The notes below the pieces were generated by a model. That model had not been told where the DNA came from and did no database searches. It saw nothing but the letters and a program-made list of their open reading frames with translations. DNA of 64,000 bases from Nonomuraea helvata (GTDB taxonomy: Bacteria > Actinomycetota > Actinomycetes > Streptosporangiales > Streptosporangiaceae). Within the stretch, counting starts at the first letter, position 1, and each line of letters opens with the position of its first letter. The stretch is from positions 2,666,001 to 2,730,000 of the forward strand of contig NZ_BAAAXV010000001.1 of NCBI RefSeq assembly GCF_039535785.1, written 5' to 3'. The position numbers and the translations under genes are program-made. Of the stretch, positions 26,726 through 38,610 are shown in pieces.

Positions 26726-28303
26726 CTAGGCACGAAAGTCGTCGTCCGGGAACGGGGGTTCGTCGGTCGGATCGGACTCCGGGGTGAGCGGCGGTTCCAG
26801 GACGGCGGAATCCGGGGCCTTGCGGTAGGAGGCCGTTTGTTTGCGCAGGCGCCAGCCGCTCGTGGTTCGTTCTATGTAGCCTGCCGCCGCCAGGCCGCCC
26901 AGGGCGCTCAAGGCGGCGTCCAGGCTGACGCCTGCGGCGACCGCGATGGACGCGGGGCCTGCGCCGCCCCGGACAGGGATCGCGTCCAGGACCTTGCGGG
27001 TGGTCTCATTGAGTTTGTCTCTGGGGACCGCCGGGGGTCGGGATGGAGTGGCCAGGTCGTCGCCTATGACGCCGACGAGGTCGATCATCTCCTCCGGCGA
27101 GGTGACGCATACGGCTTTGCGCTCGCGGAGGAGTTTGTGGCAGCCGGCTGACATGCCTGACGTGACCGGCCCGGGGACCGCGCCCAGGTGTCTGTTGAGG
27201 GACAGGGCGTGGGCGGCTGTGTTGAGGGCGCCGCTGCGCAGGGCCGCTTCCACCACCACCGTGCCTCGCGACAGAGCGGCTATCAGGCGGTTTCTGATCA
27301 GGAAACGGGCTCGGGTGGGGTGGACGCCGGGTGGGCACTCGCTGATCACGACGCCCTGGTCTCTGACGGCGGCGAACAACGTGTCGTGATCCGCCGGGTA
27401 GCAGACATCCACCCCGCAGGCCAGGACGACCACCGTCGGGGAGCCGCCTGCCAGGGCGCCCCGGTGGACCGCGCCGTCCACGCCGAAAGCGCCTCCCGAC
27501 ACCACGGACCAGCCTGATTCGCTGAGACCGACGCCGAACTCGGCAGCGATGTGGGCGCCGTACGCCGTCGCGGCTCTGGCTCCCACCACCGCGACGGATC
27601 TGAGGCAGGAGAAGCGGAGGTCGGCGGCCCCGTGGAGCCACAGTCCCAGGGGGCGGCCCAGGCCTAGCTGGTCCAGTTGGGTGGGCCATTCGGGGCTGCC
27701 GGGAATGATCAATCTGGCTCCCGACCTCTCCCCGGCTTCGAGGTCCGCTGCCGGGTCGGCGGCCGCCAAGCGGGCCTGCCAGGCGTTCAGGCGGGCGGTC
27801 AGATCGGGTGTGCGGTCCTGCTTGGCTTCATGGGCTCGCTGGGCCTCCTGGGCGGCGAACTCGGGCGGCAGCGCGCGTGCGCGGATCGCCTCCACTGCCG
27901 CCGGGGCGCCGTACTGCATCACCAAGCGGCCCATGACGGGGTCTCCGACGTCGGCGGCCCTCATGAGAGCGGCTCTCGCCTCAGTCTCGGTCTGAGGCCG
28001 GCTCTGGGGCCGGCTCTGGGGCCGGCTCTGGGGCCGGCTCTGGGCCTGGGTCATACCTACGCCGACGGCTGCACCATTGCCTGTGGCGGTGCCGGGCGCT
28101 GTGTTTACGGCGGGCGTGGTGCCGGTGCCAGCGCCGGTGCCAGCGCCGGTGGCACTGCCTGCGCCGGTGCCGGTGTGGGCGCTGATGGCGGCGGTGCCGG
28201 CGCTGGTGGCAGTCCCAGGGCCTGCTCCGGTCTCGGTGGAAGCGTCGCTGGAGGTCGCAGTGCCGGCGGCGGTGCTGGTGCTGCTCCCGGCTGGGGTGGA
28301 CAT
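26726..28303 (-). CDS. dprA: DNA-processing protein DprA with low-complexity N-terminus
   Basis: DprA binds single-stranded DNA and loads RecA. The Rossmann core is clear (SVAVVGARAATAYGAHIAAE, SGGAFGVDGAVHRGALAGG, ACGVDVCYPADHDTLF, RFLIRNRLIAALS) and a C-terminal winged-helix-like domain follows. The protein is 525 aa, longer than usual, because about 85 residues of Ser/Thr/Gly/Ala low complexity and a QSRPQSRPQSRPQSRPQ run precede the core. I chose ATG 28303 for its TAGGAG site; it lies 110 bp beyond the comM stop. DprA is conserved in actinomycetes that are not known to be naturally competent. Confidence 0.92.
   Translation of the reverse strand: MSTPAGSSTSTAAGTATSSDASTETGAGPGTATSAGTAAISAHTGTGAGSATGAGTGAGTGTTPAVNTAPGTATGNGAAVGVGMTQAQSRPQSRPQSRPQSRPQTETEARAALMRAADVGDPVMGRLVMQYGAPAAVEAIRARALPPEFAAQEAQRAHEAKQDRTPDLTARLNAWQARLAAADPAADLEAGERSGARLIIPGSPEWPTQLDQLGLGRPLGLWLHGAADLRFSCLRSVAVVGARAATAYGAHIAAEFGVGLSESGWSVVSGGAFGVDGAVHRGALAGGSPTVVVLACGVDVCYPADHDTLFAAVRDQGVVISECPPGVHPTRARFLIRNRLIAALSRGTVVVEAALRSGALNTAAHALSLNRHLGAVPGPVTSGMSAGCHKLLRERKAVCVTSPEEMIDLVGVIGDDLATPSRPPAVPRDKLNETTRKVLDAIPVRGGAGPASIAVAAGVSLDAALSALGGLAAAGYIERTTSGWRLRKQTASYRKAPDSAVLEPPLTPESDPTDEPPFPDDDFRA
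27996..28043. repeat. Four perfect 12-bp tandem repeats in dprA
   Basis: GGCCGGCTCTGG occurs at 27996, 28008, 28020 and 28032 without gaps and encodes the SRPQ repeats on the minus strand. A slippage-prone in-frame array. Confidence 0.9.
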
Positions 28304-28412
28304 GAGGGCTCCTAAAGGGGTGCAGGACCAGAGGCCGGGTGGGCCGCGACTCGAGCCGAACGAGGCGATGAGCGGCGCTTCAGATGGTCGGGAGAGGAAG
28401 TGGGTGTCGGCG

Positions 28413-29948
28413 TCACGACTGCACCCCGAGCCAGAAGCCGAGTGCGGCGTTGGTCTCGTCCTGCTCCGGGGCATCCTTGCCGGCCAGGTCGGAGAGCGTC
28501 CAGGCCACGCGTACGACCCGGTCGAGACCGCGGGCGGTGAGGGCGCCCGAGTCCAGGCAGGACGTCATGGGCTTCATGGCCTCGCTGGACGGACGGTAGT
28601 CGGAATGGAGGAGGGCCGAGGGGATCTCGGCGTTCGTACGCCAAGGGGTGCCGGCCAGCCGTTCGGCGGCTCGTTCGCGGGCCACGAACACGCGTTCGCC
28701 CACCGTCTTGCTCGTCTCCACGAACTGACGGTCGGCCAGGAGCTCGCGTCTGGACGAGCGGGCCACGGTGACCTTCATGTCGATGCGGTCGAGCAGCGGG
28801 CCGGAGAGCCTGCCCAGGTAGCGGCGCCTGATCGTGGGCGTGCACTTGCAGCTCTCGCCCTGGTCCTCCGACTGGGCGCAGGGGCAGGGATTGGCCGCCA
28901 GCACCAGCATGAACCTCGCCGGGAACGTGACCGAGCCCGCCGATCTGGAGACCGTCACGCGACCGGACTCCAGCGGCTGCCGCAGCGCGTCGAGCACATG
29001 GCGGGGGAACTCGGGGCCCTCGTCCAGGAAGAGCACGCCCCTGTGGGCGAGGGAGACCGCCCCAGGGCGCACGGTGGCGCTGCCGCCGCCGATGATCGCG
29101 GCCGACGTCGCCGTGTGGTGCGGGGCGACGAACGGGGGTCTGCTCATCATGGGGGCGTTAGGCGGCAGGACGCCCGCGACCGAGTGGATGGCCGTGACCT
29201 CCAGGGCATGGTCGAGCTCCAGGTCCGGCAGGAGGGTGGGCAGGCGCTCGGCCAGCATGGTCTTGCCGGTGCCCGGCGGGCCGAGCATCCACAGGTTGTG
29301 ACCGCCTGCCGCGCACACCTCAAGGGCCCGGCGGGCGACCGGCTGCCCGACCACGTCCGCCAGGTCCACCGCCGGCTCGGTGGCGGGTCTGAGCGGCTCC
29401 GCGCACTCCTCGGCTCGCGACTCCGGGGCTTCCTCTCCCTTGCGCAGCCACTCCACGAGCTGACGCAGGTGGGACACCGGGACCACCTTGACGTTGGGCA
29501 CCAGGCCGGCCTCGGCTGAGTTTCCGGAGGGGACGACGACCGTGACGTCCCCGTGCTCGGCCGCGCCGAGGATGGAGGGCAGCACGCCACGTACGGGCCG
29601 TATGCGGCCGTCGAGTCCGAGCTCGCCCAGGAAGAACGGCTCCGCGATGCGTTCGGCGGGAATCACTCCGGCGGCGCTCAGGATGGCCACGGCCACGGCC
29701 AGATCGAACTGCGAGCCTCGCTTGGGCAGGCTGGCCGGGAAGAGGCTGACGATGATGCGGGCGTCGGGCCAGGGGTAACTGCTGTTGACCGTGGCGGATC
29801 TGACCCGGTCGCGGGCCTCGCTGAGCGCCGTGTCGGGCAGGCCGATGAGGTGGATGCCTGCCAGGCCGTTGCCCACGTCGGCCTCGACCTCGACGATGCG
29901 GCCCGTGACTCCGATGACGGCTACGCTGCGGGTGCGGGCCACGGCCAT
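28413..29948 (-). CDS. YifB/ComM-family Mg-chelatase-like AAA+ ATPase
   Basis: The 511 aa protein has an N-terminal Lon-like fold (LPDTALSEARDRVRSA, VRGVLPSILGAAEHG), then an AAA+ domain with Walker A MLGPPGTGKTMLAERL and Walker B VLFLDEGPEFPRHVLDAL, a cysteine cluster (NPCPCAQ, ESCKC) and the C-terminal Mg-chelatase domain. ComM is a hexameric branch-migration helicase for DNA uptake in competent species. The start abuts the yraN stop, so yraN, comM and dprA are one transcription unit. Confidence 0.93.
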   Translation of the reverse strand: MAVARTRSVAVIGVTGRIVEVEADVGNGLAGIHLIGLPDTALSEARDRVRSATVNSSYPWPDARIIVSLFPASLPKRGSQFDLAVAVAILSAAGVIPAERIAEPFFLGELGLDGRIRPVRGVLPSILGAAEHGDVTVVVPSGNSAEAGLVPNVKVVPVSHLRQLVEWLRKGEEAPESRAEECAEPLRPATEPAVDLADVVGQPVARRALEVCAAGGHNLWMLGPPGTGKTMLAERLPTLLPDLELDHALEVTAIHSVAGVLPPNAPMMSRPPFVAPHHTATSAAIIGGGSATVRPGAVSLAHRGVLFLDEGPEFPRHVLDALRQPLESGRVTVSRSAGSVTFPARFMLVLAANPCPCAQSEDQGESCKCTPTIRRRYLGRLSGPLLDRIDMKVTVARSSRRELLADRQFVETSKTVGERVFVARERAAERLAGTPWRTNAEIPSALLHSDYRPSSEAMKPMTSCLDSGALTARGLDRVVRVAWTLSDLAGKDAPEQDETNAALGFWLGVQS

Positions 29949-30302
29949 CTAGATCGCCCCCCGTACGTGATTGAGGGCGAAGTCACCGGCGAAGCGCTCG
30001 AGGGCGATCACATCCACCCGCACGGCGGCGAACGTGCGCGACTGCGTGGCCAGCCAGGCGGCGGAGAGCATGCGCAGCCGGGCCAGCTTGGCCCGGCTCA
30101 CGGACTCCAGGGCTGTGCCGTGGGATCTGCCTGATCGGGTTTTGACCTCGACGACGACCAGGTCGGGGCCGTCTTCGGCGATGATGTCGATCTCGCCGTG
30201 GCGGCAGCGCCAGTTACGGCCGATTATCTTCATCCCCTCGGCCTCCAGGTAGGTCACGGCTACCTGTTCGCCCTGTTTGCCGAGGTCCTGCTTCGCGGCC
30301 AT
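29949..30302 (-). CDS. YraN-family (UPF0102) nuclease-fold protein
   Basis: The 117 aa small protein has a restriction-endonuclease-like core: LGKQGEQVAVTYLEAEGMKI, then RHGEIDIIAEDGPDLVVVEVKTR with the E...D...ExK catalytic pattern. It belongs with the comM-dprA genes and is presumed to process Holliday or branched DNA. ATG 30302 has GGAGG six bases upstream. The next gene starts directly after its stop. Confidence 0.93.
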   Translation of the reverse strand: MAAKQDLGKQGEQVAVTYLEAEGMKIIGRNWRCRHGEIDIIAEDGPDLVVVEVKTRSGRSHGTALESVSRAKLARLRMLSAAWLATQSRTFAAVRVDVIALERFAGDFALNHVRGAI

Positions 30303-30440
30303 GTGCCACCTCCGTCGGGTCCGCTCCTGGTCAGGCACTGACCTTCGCGGATGAGGGGTGGCGGAGAAGGGGCCGAACGGCGTTCTGGGGATGAAGGGTG
30401 GGGGTTACCACCCGGTTGTGGATATGCCCTGCCAGGACAG

Positions 30441-30478
30441 GACCTCCAGGCCGGCCGGTGCGGGCCGGCCTGGAGGTC
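30441..30478. terminator. Perfect 16-bp stem terminator after katG
   Basis: GACCTCCAGGCCGGCC (30441-30456) pairs perfectly with GGCCGGCCTGGAGGTC (30463-30478), loop of six. It sits five bases past the katG stop and has no T-run, as is common in actinomycetes. Confidence 0.85.
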
Positions 30479-30482
30479 ATGA

Positions 30483-33184
<2,702 letters not shown>

Positions 33185-33225
33185 GACGCCGTACCTGACT
33201 TCATAAACGCGAATCATACAAGGGA

Positions 33226-33238
33226 TTGAATGGTTCAA
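33226..33238. promoter_or_regulatory. Putative FurA box upstream of furA-katG
   Basis: TTGAA-TGG-TTCAA is a perfect 5-bp inverted repeat in an unusually AT-rich stretch about 42 bp upstream of furA. On the minus strand TATGAT nearby could be a -10 element. Confidence 0.55.
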
Positions 33239-33395
33239 GTCTAGCGCCGCGCCGGGGTCCGGCCGTGGACGTGGCAGCGCCACGCCAGTAGGTGACCGTC
33301 CCTGTACGCAAAGCGACGGCAGCAGGACATGGCAGCGCAGGGGCCAGCATCAACAGGGCGAGCCCCAGGGCGAAAGTTCTGGGAGGCCGGAGCAG

Positions 33396-33719
33396 TCAGC
33401 CCGAGAAGCCCTCCTTGGGCATCTCCAGGTCCGCCTTGGCCAATTCCTCCACGTTCACGTCCTTGAACGTGACCACCCGCACGTTCTTGACGAATCGCGC
33501 CGGTCGATACATGTCCCACACCCAGGCGTCCTGCATCTTCACGTCGAAGAAGACATCGCCGTTCTCCGCGGTGCGGACGTCGAGATCGACCGAGTTGGTC
33601 AGGTAGAACCGCCGCTCAGTCTCCACCACGTATGTGAACAAACCGACGACATCCCGGTATTCGCGGTAAAGCTGCAGCTCCATCTCGGTTTCGTACTTTT
33701 CGAGATCCTCTGCGCTCAT
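33396..33719 (-). CDS. DUF2469 family protein
   Basis: The 107 aa protein is almost invariant in actinobacteria (SAEDLEKYETEMELQLYREY at the N-terminus, then DVKMQDAWVWDMYRPARFV). Its function is unknown. It follows rnhB in the same orientation, 39 bp away, as in other actinomycetes. A small CGTGGC/GCCACG hairpin at 33270-33284 lies further downstream and could be its terminator. Confidence 0.93.
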   Translation of the reverse strand: MSAEDLEKYETEMELQLYREYRDVVGLFTYVVETERRFYLTNSVDLDVRTAENGDVFFDVKMQDAWVWDMYRPARFVKNVRVVTFKDVNVEELAKADLEMPKEGFSG

Positions 33720-33758
33720 CGCGGTCCTCCTGTCGTACCGGTCCCCCGGTTTGCCTGG

Positions 33759-34427
33759 TCAGGCAACCCCGGCCCCCATTTCATTTTCACCCATCCCCCT
33801 CGCCACCGTGACGAAGGAGTAACGGTGATCAGGACACGGACCGTGCGTTTCCAGCGCCAGCCGGTGTCCTGGTGTGACATACCCCTTGTGCTCCGCGAAG
33901 CCGTACTGCGGGTAACGCTCGTCGAGCGTGACCATGAGGCGGTCTCGGGTCACCTTGGCCACGATCGACGCGGCCGCCACGCACGCGGCCACCTGATCCC
34001 CCTTCCACACGGCCAGCGACGGCGCCGGCAGCCCGGGCACCGGGAAGCCGTCCGTCAAGATGTACTCCGGATCACAGGGCAACTGCGCGACAGCGCGCCG
34101 CATTCCTGAAACGTTGCATTTGTGCAGACCTTTAGCGTCGATCTCCCCCGGCGAGATGATCACTATGCCGATGTGGGAGACGCGCAGAATCTGGTCGTAG
34201 AGGCGTTCGCGCACCGCCGGGCTCAGCAGCTTCGAGTCGCCGAGGCCGTCGATCTGCCTGCGCAGGATCACGGCCGCGACGACGAGCGGCCCCGCGCAGG
34301 CGCCGCGGCCGGCCTCGTCGACGCCCGCGATGGGGGTGAGGCCGCGGCGGGCGAGTGCCCGCTCATAGGCATAGAGCCCGGAATCGCGCCGGACGACACT
34401 CGGCCGAGGACGGAACGCAACTGTCAT
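33759..34427 (-). CDS. rnhB: Ribonuclease HII
   Basis: RNase HII removes ribonucleotides from DNA. The 222 aa protein has the first two catalytic acids in GVDEAGRGACAGPLV, the third Asp in ILTDGFPVPGL and the fourth in ASIVAKVTRDRLM. ATG 34427. It lies downstream of lepB in the rplS-lepB-rnhB order. Confidence 0.96.
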   Translation of the reverse strand: MTVAFRPRPSVVRRDSGLYAYERALARRGLTPIAGVDEAGRGACAGPLVVAAVILRRQIDGLGDSKLLSPAVRERLYDQILRVSHIGIVIISPGEIDAKGLHKCNVSGMRRAVAQLPCDPEYILTDGFPVPGLPAPSLAVWKGDQVAACVAAASIVAKVTRDRLMVTLDERYPQYGFAEHKGYVTPGHRLALETHGPCPDHRYSFVTVARGMGENEMGAGVA

Positions 34428-34479
34428 GACAGAGGCAGCGTACGCCCCATACGCCGCGAACCGCGACCGGAAGCGACCG

Positions 34480-35076
34480 CTACTTGACCTTGTCGAAGGT
34501 GTCAGGACGGGAGAAGAGATAGCCCCGCGACAGCGGCCAGTAACGCACCACGGCCTTGCCGATCACGTCGTTCTCCGAGATGAACCCGCCTCCGGGCTCG
34601 TCCATGTGGGCCCGCGAGTCGGCCGAGGCGCTGCGGTGGTCACCCATGAGCCAGAGCTTGCCCGCAGGCACCGTGACGTTGAACTTATCGCCGGAAGCGT
34701 AATCATTGGGGAAGAGGTAGGACTGCTCGTCCAGCGGGGTGCCGTTGACGGTGATGCGCTTCTTGGAGTCGCAGCACACCACCTTGTCGCCGCCGATGCC
34801 GATAACCCGCTTGATGGTGTCCTCGCCGGTGGTCCAGCCCTTGAACACCACGATGTCGCCGCGCTCGGGCTTGCCCGAGAGCTTGTTGACGAAGACCCGG
34901 TCGTTGATCAGCAGAGTGTTCTCCATCGACTCCGACGGAATGTAGAAAGAGCCGACCACGAACGCCTGCAGCAGCAGCGCGATGCCCACTCCGAGGACCA
35001 GCAGCAGGACGGTCTCGCGGAAACCACCCTTCTTCTTCTCTTTCCCCACACCCTCCGCCTTCTTGGTGACGGCCAT
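34480..35076 (-). CDS. lepB: Type I signal peptidase (second copy)
   Basis: The 198 aa signal peptidase I has one N-terminal membrane segment (VLLLVLGVGIALLLQAFVVG). The nucleophile Ser is in FYIPSESMENTLL and the catalytic Lys in EDTIKRVIGIGGD; GDHRSASADSR is box E. The ATG overlaps the stop of the preceding lepB by one base (TGATG) and has AGGAGG upstream, so the two are coupled. Shorter than its neighbour because the lid insert is missing. Confidence 0.94.
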   Translation of the reverse strand: MAVTKKAEGVGKEKKKGGFRETVLLLVLGVGIALLLQAFVVGSFYIPSESMENTLLINDRVFVNKLSGKPERGDIVVFKGWTTGEDTIKRVIGIGGDKVVCCDSKKRITVNGTPLDEQSYLFPNDYASGDKFNVTVPAGKLWLMGDHRSASADSRAHMDEPGGGFISENDVIGKAVVRYWPLSRGYLFSRPDTFDKVK

Positions 35077-35939
35077 CAACGCCTCCTCCTGCCCAACCAG
35101 CGGCGACGAACCAAGATCAAGGGTACGGCGAACGCGAACCCGGCGAGCATCGGCACGGAGTCACCGAGCGCCTGAAGCGCCGGTTGCGCGAACGTGGCGG
35201 GAATGTCGATCGAGGTCGCCCGGTTGAACGGCCAGACGATCACGAAGGCGCGCCCGACGACCTGACTCACGGGGATGGAGCCGCCACCGGCGTCACCGGT
35301 GTGGGAGCGGGAGTCGAGCGAGACCGACCGGTGGTCGCCCATCACCCACAGCCGCTCGTCCGGCACCTTGATGTCGAAGAACCTGTCGGACGGCACATTG
35401 CCCGGATAGAGATAGCTCTCCTCGTCGATGGGCGTGCCGTTGACCGTGATGCGTCCCTTGGAGTCGCAGCACTTGACGTGGTCGCCCCCGACGCCGATGA
35501 CCCGCTTGATGTAGTCCTTCTCGCCGGGCACGAGGCCGAACGCCGTGCCGACCCACCGGAAGAACCCCGCGACCGGGTTGGACGGCTCCTCCATCTGGAA
35601 CTCGCCGTCCCAGGAGTCGACGCCCGAGAACACCACCACGTCGCCGCGCTCGATGTCACGGGTGTGGTAGACCAGCTTGTTGACCAGGACCCTGTCGTTT
35701 TTCAGCAGGGTGTTCTCCATCGACTCCGATGGAATGTAGAAGGCCTGGACCACAAACGTCTTGATGATCAGGGCCAGCACCAGCGCGACAACGACAAGAA
35801 CGGGAAGTTCTTTCCAGAACGACCCCTTCTTCTCATTTTTCCCATCTTTTGCCGGCTTCTGAGTCTCTTCGGCGACCACGTCCACCTCGTCCTCGACAGG
35901 GCGGCGCGCAGCGCCGTGCTCCTGGCTCTCGCTAGTCAT
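35076..35939 (-). CDS. lepB: Type I signal peptidase (first copy)
   Basis: The 287 aa signal peptidase I has an N-terminal cytoplasmic acidic region (about 1-45), a membrane segment (LPVLVVVALVLALIIKTFVV), Ser in FYIPSESMENTLLKNDRVLV, Lys in DYIKRVIGVGGD, and GDHRSVSLDSR. A second hydrophobic stretch at the C-terminus (SVPMLAGFAFAVPLILV) ends in a basic tail, giving two membrane anchors. Actinomycetes often carry several tandem copies. It follows rplS. Confidence 0.95.
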   Translation of the reverse strand: MTSESQEHGAARRPVEDEVDVVAEETQKPAKDGKNEKKGSFWKELPVLVVVALVLALIIKTFVVQAFYIPSESMENTLLKNDRVLVNKLVYHTRDIERGDVVVFSGVDSWDGEFQMEEPSNPVAGFFRWVGTAFGLVPGEKDYIKRVIGVGGDHVKCCDSKGRITVNGTPIDEESYLYPGNVPSDRFFDIKVPDERLWVMGDHRSVSLDSRSHTGDAGGGSIPVSQVVGRAFVIVWPFNRATSIDIPATFAQPALQALGDSVPMLAGFAFAVPLILVRRRWLGRRRR

Positions 35940-36040
35940 CGCTGACGAGCCTAGATGATGCGTCGGCTCGACAAGCCCGGACCGACGTTACACCCATGCA
36001 CGAGTCGCTCCGCATAAAGGAAACGGCCTGCAAAGCCGAA

Positions 36041-36064
36041 TGGCCCGCGCGAAGGCGCGGGCCA
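36041..36064. terminator. Terminator hairpin after rplS
   Basis: TGGCCCGCGC-GAAG-GCGCGGGCCA: perfect 10-bp stem with a four-base loop, 16 bp past the rplS stop. Confidence 0.85.
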
Positions 36065-36079
36065 CCGAGAAAGACCAGG

Positions 36080-36442
36080 TTACTTCGCGGGCGTGGTCTC
36101 GCGCTTCTCGCGGATGCGGGCGGCCTTGCCGCGCAGGTCACGCATGTAGTAGAGCTTGGCGCGACGCACGTCGCCGCGGGTCACGAGCGCGATCTTCTCG
36201 ATGACCGGGCTGTGCACGGGGAAGGTGCGCTCGACGCCGACGCCGTAGCTGACCTTGCGGACCGTGAAGGTCTCGCGGGCGCCGCTGCCCTGCCTGCGCA
36301 GCACGAAGCCCTTGAAGACCTGGATACGGGAGCGGTTTCCTTCGACGACTCGTACGTGGACCTCGAGCGTGTCACCGGGGCGGAAATCCGGCACGTCGCT
36401 GCGCAGGGTCGCCTTCTCGAGCTCCTGGATCTTCGTGTGCAT
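36080..36442 (-). CDS. rplS: 50S ribosomal protein L19
   Basis: The 120 aa protein at the subunit interface has family hallmarks [34 protein letters not shown] and [23 protein letters not shown] 36442 has GAGGA upstream; the same frame stays open for 40 codons further, but these are not L19-like. A leader with two strong hairpins lies between trmD and this gene. Confidence 0.98.
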   Translation of the reverse strand: MHTKIQELEKATLRSDVPDFRPGDTLEVHVRVVEGNRSRIQVFKGFVLRRQGSGARETFTVRKVSYGVGVERTFPVHSPVIEKIALVTRGDVRRAKLYYMRDLRGKAARIREKRETTPAK

Positions 36443-36523
36443 GAGAGCTGTCCTCAAGTCCTCGTGAGCACGCGGAGGTCCACCCGGCCGTGGCTCGCGG
36501 CGGACGCGCTTGCTGATCTGGTG

Positions 36524-36571
36524 TGCCCGGGACGTTTCCCGGGCATGACGAACCAACCACATGAGGTTGGT
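36524..36571 (-). promoter_or_regulatory. rplS leader: two perfect hairpins
   Basis: In transcription order: ACCAACC (36571-36565) pairs with GGTTGGT (36558-36552) around six bases; then TGCCCGGGA (36545-36537) pairs with TCCCGGGCA (36532-36524) around four. They begin just after the trmD stop. Either a trmD terminator/attenuator or a ribosomal-protein leader; no T-run follows. Confidence 0.6.
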
Positions 36572-36577
36572 AGCGAT

Positions 36578-37357
36578 TCAGTTTGCCATATCTTCGCGCC
36601 CGACGCGAAACGAGAGCTCCTCCAGGAGCTTCCTGTCGTGCTTGTCGAGCGTCTCGGGGTCGAGCGCCGCCGCCAGCTCCGGCCTGTTCAGCACGGTACG
36701 GCGCAGCGCCTGATCCCGCCGCCATCTGGCGACTTTCCCGTGGTGCCCGGACAGCAGCACATCGGGCACCTCATGCCCCCGCCAGACGGGCGGCTTGGTG
36801 TAGACGGGTCCTTCGACCAGATTCCTCATGGAACCGGGCGCGAACGAGTCGTCCACGACCGACTGGGCGTTGCCGAGCACGCCGGGAAGCAGCCTTCCGA
36901 CGGCCTCGACCATGACCAGCACCGCCACCTCGCCCCCGGCCAGCACGTAGTCGCCGATGCTGACCTCGTCCACGCGCAGCCGCGAGCCGTACTCGGCCAT
37001 GACCCGCGAGTCGATGCCCTCGTACCGCCCGCACGCGAACAGCAGCCACGGCTCCCCCGCCAGCTCCTGCGCCAGCTCCTGCGTGAACGGCCGCCCGCTC
37101 GGCGTCGGCACGATCAGCCGCGGCGCGCCGTCGCCGATCACGTCGTCGACGGCCTCGCCCCACACCTCGGGCTTCATGACCATGCCGGGCCCCCCGCCGT
37201 AGGGGGTGTCGTCCACGGTCTTGTGCACGTCGTGGGCCCAGTCCCGGAGCTGGTGCACGCGTACGTCGAGCGTGCCGCGCTCTCGGGCCTTGCCGATCAG
37301 CGAGACGTCGAGCGGCGCGAAGTACTCGGGGAAGATCGTGATGATGTCGAGCCGCAT
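36578..37357 (-). CDS. trmD: tRNA (guanine37-N1)-methyltransferase TrmD
   Basis: TrmD makes m1G37 in tRNA, preventing frameshifting. The 259 aa SPOUT-fold protein starts [13 protein letters not shown], has [12 protein letters not shown] and the SAM-binding knot [20 protein letters not shown] with RLLPGVLGN after it. Its start overlaps the rimM stop by one base, so they are coupled. Confidence 0.97.
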   Translation of the reverse strand: MRLDIITIFPEYFAPLDVSLIGKARERGTLDVRVHQLRDWAHDVHKTVDDTPYGGGPGMVMKPEVWGEAVDDVIGDGAPRLIVPTPSGRPFTQELAQELAGEPWLLFACGRYEGIDSRVMAEYGSRLRVDEVSIGDYVLAGGEVAVLVMVEAVGRLLPGVLGNAQSVVDDSFAPGSMRNLVEGPVYTKPPVWRGHEVPDVLLSGHHGKVARWRRDQALRRTVLNRPELAAALDPETLDKHDRKLLEELSFRVGREDMAN

Positions 37358-37860
37358 CAGAGCAGGCCCTCTGGCGGGTCGACGATCAGCCGGCCCGCCG
37401 CCAGGTCGACCTCGGGCACCAGGACCTTGACGAACGGGATGAGCGCCTCGTCCGCCCCGCTCCGCCGCACCACCAGGAGGTCCTGGCCGTGGTGCAGGAC
37501 GTCGGTGACCTCGCCCACGGGCTCGCCCGACGTGGTCTCCACCGCCAGCCCGATGAGCTCGTGATCGTGGAACTCGTCGGGGTCGTCAGACGGCACCACG
37601 TCGGCCGAGTCGATGACGAGCATGGTGCCCCGCAGCTCCTCCGCCGCGTCGCGGTCGTGGACGCCCTCGAACGCCAGCAGCAGCATGTCCTTGTGCCGGC
37701 GGCGGCCCTCGACGACGAGCGGCCCCCTGTCGCCGGGGTCCGTCGTGATCGACGCGCCCACGGCGAAGCGCAGCTCGGGATCGTCGGTGAGCACCTCGAC
37801 GGTGACTTCACCGCGTACCCCATGTGGACGGCCGATCCGGCCGACGACCAGCTGCAACAT
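37357..37860 (-). CDS. rimM: Ribosome maturation factor RimM
   Basis: RimM helps assemble the 30S head. The 167 aa protein has an N-terminal RimM domain ([20 protein letters not shown]) and a C-terminal PRC-barrel ([38 protein letters not shown]). ATG 37860. It sits between the KH-protein gene and trmD. Confidence 0.96.
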   Translation of the reverse strand: MLQLVVGRIGRPHGVRGEVTVEVLTDDPELRFAVGASITTDPGDRGPLVVEGRRRHKDMLLLAFEGVHDRDAAEELRGTMLVIDSADVVPSDDPDEFHDHELIGLAVETTSGEPVGEVTDVLHHGQDLLVVRRSGADEALIPFVKVLVPEVDLAAGRLIVDPPEGLL

Positions 37861-37875
37861 GAACTCCTAACGCAA

Positions 37876-37910
37876 GCGCCCCCATCGGCCGTCAGAGCCG
37901 ATGAGGGCGC
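37876..37910. terminator. 14-bp stem hairpin between the KH-protein gene and rimM
   Basis: GCGCCCCCATCGGC (37876-37889) and GCCGATGAGGGCGC (37897-37910) pair with one mismatch around seven bases. No T-run. Inside an operon, so it more likely tunes expression or protects RNA ends. Confidence 0.6.
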
Positions 37911-37922
37911 GGAAACCTGACG

Positions 37923-38168
37923 CTAACGGACTGTTTCGTGCAGATCGAGCAGATCGACCCGCACGTACTTCCCGTCGGCCAGGGCGTTCACAACGGTGCG
38001 CAGCGCCTTGGCGGTGCGCCCGCCGCGTCCGATGACCTTGCCCAGGTCCTCGGGGTGCACCCGGACCTCCAGGACGCGCCCGCTGCGAATGCGGCGTGCG
38101 CGGACCCGGACATCGTCTGGATGTTCGACGATGCCCTTGACGAGGTGCTCGAGAGCCTCCTCGAGCAC
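37923..38168 (-). CDS. khpA: KH-domain RNA-binding protein (KhpA/YlqC)
   Basis: This is an 81 aa single KH domain. The GxxG loop is VIGRGGRTAKALRTVV and the N-terminus LEEALEHLVKGIVEHPDDV is typical. KhpA pairs with KhpB as a small RNA chaperone in other Gram-positives. The GTG at 38168 starts one base after the rpsP stop; a longer frame upstream is only the rpsP tail out of frame. Confidence 0.93.
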   Translation of the reverse strand: MLEEALEHLVKGIVEHPDDVRVRARRIRSGRVLEVRVHPEDLGKVIGRGGRTAKALRTVVNALADGKYVRVDLLDLHETVR

Positions 38169-38169
38169 G

Positions 38170-38610
38170 TCAGGCCTCGCCCTCGGCCTGGGTCTCGGCG
38201 GGGGCCTCGGCCTCTTCCTTCTTCTTGGCCTTCTTCGGCGTGGTGGCGGCCGTGCCGGTGTCGCCACCGGACAGCGCCTCCTTGGCCGCGGCCTCGTAGA
38301 GGGCGTGACGGTCGGGCGCGGGCTCGGCGACCTTCAGGGGCGCCGGAGCGGCCTCGCCCTTGAACTTCTGCCAGTCACCGGTGAGCTTGAGCAGCTTGAG
38401 CACGGGCTCGGTCGGCTGCGCGCCGACACCCAGCCAGTAGGCCGCACGCTCAGCGTTGACCTCGATGCGCGAAGGGTTCTCCTTCGGGTGGTACAGGCCG
38501 ATCTCCTCGATCGCCCGGCCGTCACGCTTGGTGCGGCTGTCAGCGACGACGATGCGGTATTGAGCGTTGCGGATCATTCCGAGCCGCTTGAGCTTGATCT
38601 TGACTGCCAC
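38170..38610 (-). CDS. rpsP: 30S ribosomal protein S16
   Basis: The S16 core ([58 protein letters not shown]) spans about 85 residues. The protein is 146 aa because of an Ala/Lys/Glu-rich tail, common in actinomycetes. GTG 38610. It is first in the rpsP-khpA-rimM-trmD operon. Confidence 0.97.
   Translation of the reverse strand: MAVKIKLKRLGMIRNAQYRIVVADSRTKRDGRAIEEIGLYHPKENPSRIEVNAERAAYWLGVGAQPTEPVLKLLKLTGDWQKFKGEAAPAPLKVAEPAPDRHALYEAAAKEALSGGDTGTAATTPKKAKKKEEAEAPAETQAEGEA

Noticed and set aside
26305..26733. 142-codon minus frame
   Set aside because: No domain, no ribosome binding site, irregular composition; treated as non-coding.
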